Assembly (NCBI GenBank): GCA_023456105.1
Contig: JAEYAO010000087.1
Location: 1-52,922 of the forward strand
DNA: 52,922 nt
Source: Pseudomonadota bacterium
GTDB taxonomy: Bacteria; Pseudomonadota; Alphaproteobacteria; Caulobacterales; Caulobacteraceae
Direction: 5' to 3'
Part shown: in pieces, positions 8,468 through 15,813 of the stretch
How the letters are laid out: every line of letters starts with the position of its first letter
How positions within the stretch are numbered: position 1 is the stretch's first letter
Translations under genes and position numbers: made by a program
Notes under the pieces: model-generated
Told to the model about the DNA's origin: nothing
The model's input: the letters and a program-made list of their open reading frames with translations, nothing else
Databases searched by the model: none

Positions 8468-9402
8468 CAGGCGACCTTCTCCCTGTCGTCGATCGTCTGG
8501 ACGCGAACCACAGGCACGACGTTCTCGTCGCCATAGGGCACCGCGACCTGGTGGGGGAACGGGATCTCGATGCCGGCGGCGTCCAGCGCCTCCTTGCCGC
8601 CTTGCATCAGGTCGGCCTGGGTCTGCCACCAGTCGCCGACCTCGACCCAGGCGTGCAGCGTCACCTCCACCGCGCTGTCCAGCAGGGCCGTGACGCCAGT
8701 CCACGGGTGCGGATCCGTCAGCACCTTCTCGTGCGACTTCGCCATTTCCGCCAACACGCTTCGCGTCCGGTTCAGATCTTCCCCATAGCCGACGGTGAAC
8801 TTGATCTCGATCCGGCGCGTCTTCTGCCCGGTCAGATTTGTCACGACGTCGCTGAGAACCTTGGAGTTCGGAATAACGATCTTGTGGTTGTTGGCGTTGG
8901 ACAGCTGTGTCGTGAACAGATCGAGCCGCTGCACCGTGCCGGAGACGCCGCCGATGTCGATCACCTCGCCCACGCGATAGGGCCGAAGAACCAGCAGCAT
9001 GAAGCCGGACGCCACGTTCGACAGCGTGCCCTGCAGCGCCAGTCCGACCGCCAGCGACGCGGCCCCCAGCACCGCAATGATCGAGGTGGTCTGCACGCCC
9101 AGTCGCTGGAGGACAGCAATCAGGCCGATGATCAGCACCAGCACCCGCACCACCTGCACCGAGAAGCTCAGCACCGTGGGGTCGTGCCGGAAGCCGCGCA
9201 CGCGCGACAGCACCCGTCGCGCCGTCTTCGCCGCCCATTTGGACAGGAACAGCGTAACCGTTAGAATCAGAAGCGCGATCGAGATGTTGATCGCGGCATC
9301 CCCGGCCGCGCTGACCAGCTTGGCGATCATGGCGGCGTCGGACGCGGCCGCCTGACGGCCTGATTCAGCCGCTTGGGTGATGGGCGCTACGAGTTCGGTC
9401 AT
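8467..9402 (-). CDS. MscS-family small-conductance mechanosensitive channel
   Basis: A 311-residue inner-membrane channel. Three hydrophobic segments occur in the first 150 residues, the last being the glycine/alanine-rich pore helix (AVLGAASLAVGLALQGTLSNVASG), followed by the beta domain (VGEVIDIGGVSGTVQRLDLFTTQL) and the C-terminal alpha/beta domain. The length is that of minimal MscS. Start ATG 9402 gives MTELVAPITQ. It sits between the DNA ligase (52 bases upstream) and ltaA (one-base overlap) in one minus-strand run. Confidence 0.94.
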   Translation of the reverse strand: MTELVAPITQAAESGRQAAASDAAMIAKLVSAAGDAAINISIALLILTVTLFLSKWAAKTARRVLSRVRGFRHDPTVLSFSVQVVRVLVLIIGLIAVLQRLGVQTTSIIAVLGAASLAVGLALQGTLSNVASGFMLLVLRPYRVGEVIDIGGVSGTVQRLDLFTTQLSNANNHKIVIPNSKVLSDVVTNLTGQKTRRIEIKFTVGYGEDLNRTRSVLAEMAKSHEKVLTDPHPWTGVTALLDSAVEVTLHAWVEVGDWWQTQADLMQGGKEALDAAGIEIPFPHQVAVPYGDENVVPVVRVQTIDDREKVA

Positions 9403-9454
9403 GGAAGCGGGGTCTAACGCCTGGCGCCTCGATTGGAACCCCGACGGGCCATTT

Positions 9455-11143
9455 TCACCGCTTTGACACGCGGCCGCCGCTGCTCTCGATGGCGTCCAGC
9501 AGGTCCATGACGCTGTCGATGGTGTCCGCCTCCCGCGCCGGCTTGTCCCAGCGGATGCGGCTGACGCGGGGAAAGCGCATGGCGACGCCCGACTTGTGCC
9601 GGGGCGAGCGCTGCAGGCCCTCGAAGGCGATCTCCAGGACCAGGCCGAAGTCACGCTCCGCCCGCACCGAACGCACCGGCCCGAACCGCTCCACCGTGTG
9701 ATCCCGCACGAACTTGTCCAGTTGCTTCAGCTCCTCGTCGGTAAAGCCGGAGTAGGCCTTGCCTATGGGCGTCAGCACCCCATCCGGGGTCCAGACTCCG
9801 AAGGTGTAGTCGGAGTAGAAGCTGGATCGTTTCCCATGGCCGCGCTGGGCGTACATCATGACGGCGTCCACCACATGCGGATCGCGCTTCCACTTGAACC
9901 ACGGCCCCTTGGGACGGCCGGCCAGATAGGCGCTGTCCCACCGCTTCAGCATCAGGCCCTCGGCGGCGGCGCCCACGGGAGGGTCGACACGCAGGGTCGC
10001 CAGATCGTCCCAGGCTTCGTATGGCACCATGGGCGACAGGGCCAGTCGCGCGCCGCCTCCGCGCGTGACCAGCGCCTCCAGCCTCGCCCGGCGCTCGCGC
10101 AGCGGCAGCGATCGAATATCTTCTCCGTTTTCCGCCAGCAGGTCATAGGCCAGCACGCCGGCCGGGTGCGCCGCCATCAGCTTGGCGTCCACCGTCTTGC
10201 GGTTCAGCCGCTGCTGCAGGTCTCCGAACGGCGCCGGTCGTCCATCGCGGATCACCAGCAGTTCGCCGTCGATCGCGCCTTCAAACTCCAGCCCCACCAT
10301 GACATCGGGAAAGGCGCCGGAGATTTCATCGCCCGTCCGCGAGTACAGGCGACAGACGCCGGCCTCCCGTACCGCCTGCACCCGGATGCCGTCCCACTTC
10401 CATTCGGCGGCGTAGTCGGCGGGCGACAGCTTGGGGAAGTCCACCGCCTCGTCGATGGCGACGGCCAGCATCACCGGTCGGAAACGACCGGGCGCGTCGG
10501 GGCTGGGCCGCTCTGCGCGGCCCTCCAGCCAGGCGAACAGGTCGGCGTAGGGCGGCTCGACCGCGTGCCACACCTCCTCCAGATCAGACACGTCGACCGC
10601 CGGCAGCGGCGTTCCGGCCGCTTCTCCGTCCGGATCGGGCGGCGCGGGCGCGACCTCGGGACGGATCATCGCCGCCGCCGTCTTGGCCAGCCTGGCTGAC
10701 AGCCCCACCCTCAACGCCCCGGTCACCAGCTTCAACAAGGCCCAGCGGCCCTGCGGCTCCAGGGCGTCGAGCCAACCTTCGATCAGAGGGCGCACTTCAT
10801 TGCGACCGGCCGTGCGCAGCGCCTCCACCACCTCCGCCAGTTCCGGCTCCCGGTTGGGTCGGTGGTCGGGCTCACGCGGCCAGATCAGCGCCGCCGTCTC
10901 AGCGAGGTCGCCGACGTAGTCGTAGGACCAGCCGAACAGCACGGGATCGACCCGCGCCTCGACCGCCTTGCGGATCATGGCCGGCTTGGCCGCATCAAAC
11001 GTCAGGTCGCCCGTCAGCGCCGCCAGAGCCCAGCCTCTGTCCGGGTCGGGCGTCGTCTTCAGATAGTCGCGGACCAGCACCAGCTTGGCGTTGCGCGAGG
11101 CCGTCAGCGACAATCGATCCAGCAGTTCGGCGAAGCCGCGCAT
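9455..11143 (-). CDS. ATP-dependent DNA ligase, LigB-type (cisplatin damage response class)
   Basis: A 562-residue ATP-dependent ligase. An N-terminal helical DNA-binding domain (about 1-200) precedes the nucleotidyltransferase domain with adenylated lysine K249 in AEWKWDGIR. Downstream motifs include DGELLV, the EGLMLKRWDSAYLAGRP segment and WFKWKRDP. A C-terminal OB domain follows. Family members usually sit with an exonuclease, an Lhr-type helicase and a PdeM-like phosphoesterase; none of these is next to the gene here. It precedes mscS by 52 bases on the same strand. Confidence 0.93.
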   Translation of the reverse strand: MRGFAELLDRLSLTASRNAKLVLVRDYLKTTPDPDRGWALAALTGDLTFDAAKPAMIRKAVEARVDPVLFGWSYDYVGDLAETAALIWPREPDHRPNREPELAEVVEALRTAGRNEVRPLIEGWLDALEPQGRWALLKLVTGALRVGLSARLAKTAAAMIRPEVAPAPPDPDGEAAGTPLPAVDVSDLEEVWHAVEPPYADLFAWLEGRAERPSPDAPGRFRPVMLAVAIDEAVDFPKLSPADYAAEWKWDGIRVQAVREAGVCRLYSRTGDEISGAFPDVMVGLEFEGAIDGELLVIRDGRPAPFGDLQQRLNRKTVDAKLMAAHPAGVLAYDLLAENGEDIRSLPLRERRARLEALVTRGGGARLALSPMVPYEAWDDLATLRVDPPVGAAAEGLMLKRWDSAYLAGRPKGPWFKWKRDPHVVDAVMMYAQRGHGKRSSFYSDYTFGVWTPDGVLTPIGKAYSGFTDEELKQLDKFVRDHTVERFGPVRSVRAERDFGLVLEIAFEGLQRSPRHKSGVAMRFPRVSRIRWDKPAREADTIDSVMDLLDAIESSGGRVSKR

Positions 11144-11222
11144 GGCGTTCCATAGACAAGCGTCGCCGTGATCGACGCCCGGTCAGAACGATGCAGGGGG
11201 CGGCGGGTTGCCGGACCTCGGC

Positions 11223-13034
11223 TCAGGCCGCGACGGCCTCGTGCGCCAGTCCCAGCTGACGGACCTGTTCGCGCCCACCGGGCACGTGGGTCATCAGCTG
11301 CGCCAAGGCGGCGAAGTCGATGGGCTTGTTCAGATAGGCGTCGGCGCCGGCGTCCAGGCCGGCCTGGTGGTCCTCCGACCGTGCGGAGGCCGACAGCACC
11401 ACCATCGGAGTGTCGCGGTTCACGCCCTGCCCGCTGCGGATCATGCGCGTCGCGGTCAGCCCGTCCATCACCGGCATGTTCACATCCATGATGATAAGAT
11501 CGAAGGGCTGGTGCTGAGCGACGTCCACGGCGATCTGGCCGTTCTCGGCCGTCGATGCGGCGTGGCCGGCCGAGCCCATCCAGGCCTCCAGGATCATCCG
11601 ATTGACCGGGTGGTCCTCGACCACCAGCACGCTCAGAGCCTGGCCTTCGCTTCTCTCGGCGACGCGGGTTTCGACCGGCGCCGGCCTGGCCCATTCCACC
11701 ACCTCGGCCTCCACCGTCATGGTGAAGGTAGAGCCGCTTCCGACTTCCGAACTGACCGAGATGTCGCCGCCCATGATGTTGGTCATGCGCCGGGCGATCG
11801 TCAGCCCCAGACCCGTGCCGCCGAAGCGACGCGTCGATGAGGCGTCGACCTGCGTGAACGGTTCAAACAGCAGATCGAGGTCGGCCTTGGCGATGCCGGA
11901 CCCCGTGTCGGTGACCATGAAGTCGAAGCGGACGCGATTGGGGGCGACACGGGAGCCGCGCGTCCGGAACGTCACGACGCCCTCGTCCGTGAACTTGACT
12001 GCGTTAGACAGGAGGTTGTGCAGCACCTGGCAGACCCGCAAGGGATCACCGCGCACGACCGAAGGGACATCGCCCTCGGTGATCTGCTCGAACCCGAGCC
12101 CCTTGGCGGCGGCCTGCGCCTCGAACGGGCCGGTGATCCGCTTGGCGAGGTCGTCGATGGAAACATCGACGGTCTCGAAGGTCATCTTGCCGGCCTCGAT
12201 CTTGGTCATGTCGAGGATGTCGTTCAGCAGCGACAGCAGGTTGTCGCCCGAGTTGCGGATGATCGACAGATACTCCCGCTGCGTGCCCTCGAGCCTGGTC
12301 GCGCCAAGCAGTTGCGCGGCGCCCAGGACGCCGTTCATGGGCGTGCGGAGTTCGTGCGATATGACGCCAAGGAAGCTCGATTTCGCCTCGTTGGCGGCGG
12401 CCGCCTTGTCACGAGCCGCCTCCAGTTCCTCTATCAGGTGCGCCTGATGCTCCTGAAAGGCGCTGATGCGCCCTTCGCGCAGCATGGTCATCATGACCAG
12501 CACGAACAGACCGGCGGCGGTGAAGGGCACAAGCGCCAGCAACGACCAGAACTGCGGCGTTCCCCAAAGGCTCCCCAGCATGATCAACGCCGCCGCTGAA
12601 TAGGGCGAGGAGATCACCAGCGCCTGGCGCGGCGAGCTGCGCAGCTGCGCGAAGACAAGCACATAGCCGCCGATCAGCAGGGCTATGGCCGCGGTTGAAC
12701 CAAACGGATTGTCGCTGAACCACGCAAGCAGGGGCGCGACCGCCCAGGCCGCCGTGGTGATCGTCGCCACCGCAGGAAAAATCAGGCCCCACCCCTTGTC
12801 GACGCGTCGGCTGACCCTTCGTTCAACCACGCCGCGCAGGGCGCCGGCGGCCAGGGTGCCTACGAACCAGACCAACGCCTCTATGCCGCCGATCACGCCC
12901 AGCAATCCGACGGCCCAGCTGGCGATGATGAGGTAGCGCAGATACTGCGTCTGCAGGATCGCCTTTAGGGCCTGGGCGGCGTCGCCGGCCTTCTGATCGC
13001 CGGCCCTGCCGTCGATGCTGTCCGCTTCCACCAT
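11223..13034 (-). CDS. Membrane-bound hybrid histidine kinase
   Basis: A 603-residue sensor kinase. About six hydrophobic segments occupy residues 30-185, with no large periplasmic domain, so it probably senses in or near the membrane. The dimerisation/phosphoacceptor domain carries H227 in SHELRTPMNG. The ATPase domain shows N-box N344, G1 DTGSG (376-380) and G2 GGTGLG (405-410). A C-terminal receiver has phosphoacceptor D517 (IMDVNMPVMDG) and the lysine of NKPIDF. No cognate response regulator or Hpt gene is adjacent, so its output partner is unknown. Confidence 0.93.
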   Translation of the reverse strand: MVEADSIDGRAGDQKAGDAAQALKAILQTQYLRYLIIASWAVGLLGVIGGIEALVWFVGTLAAGALRGVVERRVSRRVDKGWGLIFPAVATITTAAWAVAPLLAWFSDNPFGSTAAIALLIGGYVLVFAQLRSSPRQALVISSPYSAAALIMLGSLWGTPQFWSLLALVPFTAAGLFVLVMMTMLREGRISAFQEHQAHLIEELEAARDKAAAANEAKSSFLGVISHELRTPMNGVLGAAQLLGATRLEGTQREYLSIIRNSGDNLLSLLNDILDMTKIEAGKMTFETVDVSIDDLAKRITGPFEAQAAAKGLGFEQITEGDVPSVVRGDPLRVCQVLHNLLSNAVKFTDEGVVTFRTRGSRVAPNRVRFDFMVTDTGSGIAKADLDLLFEPFTQVDASSTRRFGGTGLGLTIARRMTNIMGGDISVSSEVGSGSTFTMTVEAEVVEWARPAPVETRVAERSEGQALSVLVVEDHPVNRMILEAWMGSAGHAASTAENGQIAVDVAQHQPFDLIIMDVNMPVMDGLTATRMIRSGQGVNRDTPMVVLSASARSEDHQAGLDAGADAYLNKPIDFAALAQLMTHVPGGREQVRQLGLAHEAVAA

Positions 13035-13109
13035 GCGCCCCGCCCCTCCACCCTCTTTAACTGCGGAACGCTAGGGTGAAACGGCTAAGACAGTCTGAAC
13101 GAATCTTGG

Positions 13110-13421
13110 TTACCGATCATTGGTCTGCGAGTCTTCCACAGGCGTGAGCGCCCGGACGGATAGGGCATGGACGGGCCCGGCCAGTTCAGCCCGAAGCAGG
13201 TCGTTGACGGCCCGCTGGCGCGCCAGGCGCGACTGGCCCTCGAAGGCGTCGGACACCACCACGATGTTGAAGTGGCTTTCGCCGCCGGGCTTGGCGTCCA
13301 TGCCGCCCTCGTGGTGGTGGCCGGCGTGCCGCCAGCTGTCGTCGACGATCTCCAGCTGGCTCGGGGACAGGCTTTGCTGTAGTTTTTCGCGGATAATCGC
13401 GGCGACGGGGCCTTCGGACAT
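13110..13421 (-). CDS. bolA: BolA-family protein
   Basis: A 103-residue BolA-fold protein. The class signature appears as DDSWRHAGHHHEGG followed by GESHFNIVVVSDAFEGQSRLARQRAVNDLL, including the histidines that in BolA proteins share an Fe-S cluster with monothiol glutaredoxins (family knowledge). ATG 13421 gives MSEGPVAAIIREKL, the normal opening. It is divergent from a J-domain gene across 45 bases, a neighbourhood common in alphaproteobacteria. It is likely involved in iron or stress-linked regulation. Confidence 0.94.
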   Translation of the reverse strand: MSEGPVAAIIREKLQQSLSPSQLEIVDDSWRHAGHHHEGGMDAKPGGESHFNIVVVSDAFEGQSRLARQRAVNDLLRAELAGPVHALSVRALTPVEDSQTNDR

Positions 13422-13466
13422 GATCGCTTCCTTGATGGCGTCCAATTCGGCCCTACACTTCGGCGG

Positions 13467-14135
13467 ATGCCCGCTTCGTTTCAATACAAGCCGCGCTTCA
13501 CCGACATTCGAGTGAAGCCGCCCAAGCCTGGCGAAAAGGTCGAGGACCCGGATGTTCTGCACCTCAAGCCGGGCGAAAAGCCGTGCCAGTGGCCCGACTG
13601 CCGTCGCGCCGCGACCGCGCGCGCGCCCAAGTCGCGAGAGCGGCTGAACGACTTCTACGAGTTCTGTCAGGCGCACGCGGGCGAGTACAACAAGGGCTGG
13701 AACTTCTACGCGGGCATGAGCGAGGGCGAGGTCCGCGCCGCGCAGGAGGACGAGGCCATGACCGGCGGGCGGCCCACCTGGGAGATGAAGGCCGGCAAGT
13801 TCAGCCGTGAGGCCGCCGCCTTCGCCTCCAAAATGGGCACGAACAACACGCAAGGGTCGGGCTCCTGGCGCGACAGCTTCGGCCTGTTCGGAAGAAAGGG
13901 CGAGCAGACGCCGAACGCGCCCGGCGAGGACCGCCGCATCGGCAAGCTGGAGCGCACGGCGCTGGCCGACCTCGACCTCGAGCCGGGCGCCGACAAGGCG
14001 GCGGTCAAGGCGCAATACCACGCGCTGCTGAAGCGCTTCCATCCCGACACCAACGGCGGCGATCGCGGCGCGGAGGCCAAGCTCCAGCGGGTCATCAAGG
14101 CCTGGAAGACGCTGAAAAAGGCCGGACTGGCTTAG
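13467..14135 (+). CDS. J-domain (DnaJ-like) protein
   Basis: A 222-residue cytoplasmic protein with a C-terminal J domain (about 160-222) carrying the HPD motif in KRFHPDTNGGDRG. J domains stimulate the ATPase of DnaK. The first 150 residues form a conserved region with CQWPDCRR and FCQAHAGEYNKGWNFYAGM, which looks like a small cysteine/histidine site (C-x4-C ... C-x2-H) and is seen in orthologues next to bolA and cobS. No G/F-rich or zinc-finger region of classical DnaJ is present. It overlaps the convergent amidase by four bases. Confidence 0.9.
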   Translation: MPASFQYKPRFTDIRVKPPKPGEKVEDPDVLHLKPGEKPCQWPDCRRAATARAPKSRERLNDFYEFCQAHAGEYNKGWNFYAGMSEGEVRAAQEDEAMTGGRPTWEMKAGKFSREAAAFASKMGTNNTQGSGSWRDSFGLFGRKGEQTPNAPGEDRRIGKLERTALADLDLEPGADKAAVKAQYHALLKRFHPDTNGGDRGAEAKLQRVIKAWKTLKKAGLA

Positions 14136-15361
14136 CCGGCCGCACCCGTGGAGGCGGTCACCAGCGGCGCGGACGGCTCGCGGAAGTAGCGGTCGATGCC
14201 GTCGGCGACGGCCCGCATCATGCGGCGACGCTGGCGCTCATCGGACAGGAGCCGCTCGTCCTCCGGGTTGGTGATGAATCCCATCTCCAGCAGCACGGCA
14301 GGCACGTCCGGCGCCAGCAGCACCGCCAGGCCGGCGTCCCGATGGCTGCGACGCAGCAGCGGATGCTCCACCGCTTCCAGGTGGGTCAGCAGGACTCGCG
14401 CGAACTGGGCCGAACGGTTCTGGGTCGCGCGCTGGGTCATGTCCAGCAGGATGCGATCCACCGACGGATCGCGACCGGGGAGCCTGAGCTCGCGATGCCA
14501 GTCCGCGCCGCGCGTGAACTCGCGCACCGCCCGGCCGGCGCCCTGTTCGGACAGGGTGTAGACGCTGGCGCCGCGCAGAGCGGGGTCGGCGCCGGCGTCG
14601 GCGTGCAGCGAGATGAAAAGGTCGGCGTCCGCCTGGCGCGCGATCGACACCCGGCGATAGAGATCGACATAGGCGTCGCCCATGCGGGTCAGGCGCACGC
14701 GGTAGCGGCCGGTCTTTTCCAATTCAGTCTTGAGCTGCTGGGCGGCCGCCAGGGTGACGGCGCTTTCGCGGATGTGTGCGCCGCTGGCGCCCGGATCGCG
14801 CCCTCCGTGGCCGGCGTCGATCACGATCATCGGCTTGTCGGCGCGGCGCGGCGCCGGCAGCGGCTGCGAGGTCGCACGCGCGGGCTCGACGTTCGGCGCG
14901 CCCGCGCCCTTCGCCTTCACATCGATGACGTAGCGATAGTGAGCCACCCCGTCGCCGGGCGGCAAAAGGAAGCGACGCTCGATCTCGCCGTTTCTGGCCA
15001 AGTCCAGCTGCACACGGGATGCGCCGCCCTGGGCCCCGACGCGGTAGCTGCGGACCAGGCCCGAGCCTTCACCCGACGCTCCGCGCCCGGCCGCGACCTC
15101 CAGCAGCGACAGGATGACCTGCCCCTGCGTTCCATCCTCGATCACCCGACCTTGCGTCGCACGCTCCAGATCGATGACCACGCGCGTGCGCTGTCCGTCG
15201 CCGCCGAAGCGCACGCCCAGCAGATCGCCCTGCGCGCCGGACGCCAGGCCGCGACCGGCCAGCATCAGCAGTCCCAGGCAGATGACCAGCAAGGCGAGCG
15301 CCGTCATGGCCCACTCCCGCAGGCCCCAGCGCGACAGATCCAGAAATACGCGACCGTTCAT
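14132..15361 (-). CDS. amiC: N-acetylmuramoyl-L-alanine amidase (AMIN + Amidase_3)
   Basis: A zinc hydrolase that cleaves the peptide stem from peptidoglycan in the periplasm during cell separation. ATG 15361 gives 409 residues: a short cytoplasmic start, a membrane/signal segment (about 18-40), an AMIN domain (about 45-150) and a catalytic domain (about 180-400). Zinc-site elements are seen in DAGHGGRDPGA, IRESAVTL, SLHADAG and the catalytic glutamate of LLEMGFITN. An upstream GTG at 15385 is possible, but GGGTGAAG fits ATG 15361. Whether it corresponds to AmiA or AmiC is not resolved. Confidence 0.93.
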   Translation of the reverse strand: MNGRVFLDLSRWGLREWAMTALALLVICLGLLMLAGRGLASGAQGDLLGVRFGGDGQRTRVVIDLERATQGRVIEDGTQGQVILSLLEVAAGRGASGEGSGLVRSYRVGAQGGASRVQLDLARNGEIERRFLLPPGDGVAHYRYVIDVKAKGAGAPNVEPARATSQPLPAPRRADKPMIVIDAGHGGRDPGASGAHIRESAVTLAAAQQLKTELEKTGRYRVRLTRMGDAYVDLYRRVSIARQADADLFISLHADAGADPALRGASVYTLSEQGAGRAVREFTRGADWHRELRLPGRDPSVDRILLDMTQRATQNRSAQFARVLLTHLEAVEHPLLRRSHRDAGLAVLLAPDVPAVLLEMGFITNPEDERLLSDERQRRRMMRAVADGIDRYFREPSAPLVTASTGAAG

Positions 15362-15813
15362 TCTGACGGCTTCACCCAACACCACTGACCGACATAATGC
15401 GCGAACCTTCTTGGCGGGGGGTTAAGGCGCCGGGAGGGGTGGTGCTTTTAATTGCGCGCCATCGTGCTTATGCTTGGTTCCGCTCGCGAACCGATCGCGC
15501 CGCTCCCCGTCCGGGCGATGCCGGCGCGCCCTCCTCGCGGCGCTGTGTTTCACCTTTTCCGAGGACCGGCAGGCATCGCCGGCGGTCCGGAGAACCAGCG
15601 CCGGACCGCCGCCCTTCGGGCCGCGCCCGGCGCCAGGACAGACGACCTTCATGGGCCTTTTCGGCTGCGATCCCCAACGGCTTGTTCAAGCCAGCGCCGC
15701 GCTCCGCGGCGGGATGACGCGCGCCCCGGCCCTCTTACCCATTCGGCGAGCCGCCGCAGCCCCTGCCAGAGCACTGGCCGGGCGGGCCCGAGCGCGCCAG
15801 AGAGAGACCCCCT
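15362..15813. promoter_or_regulatory. Gene-free leader region upstream of rne
   Basis: About 450 bases between the divergent amiC and rne genes with no convincing coding sequence. It should hold the promoters of both genes and a long rne 5' leader. Several GC-rich self-complementary stretches are visible, for example the GGACCGGC at 15564-15571 facing GCCGGCGGTCC at 15578-15588. RNase E genes in other bacteria are autoregulated through a long 5' UTR (established for E. coli), and a similar arrangement is plausible here. No confident -35/-10 pair was found; a weak candidate -10 is CTTATG at 15467-15472. Confidence 0.5.

Noticed and set aside
15444..15472. A -35/-10 pair for rne around 15444-15472
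   Set aside because: CTTATG is an acceptable -10, but the matching -35 (GCTTTT) is poor, so it is only mentioned within the leader entry.
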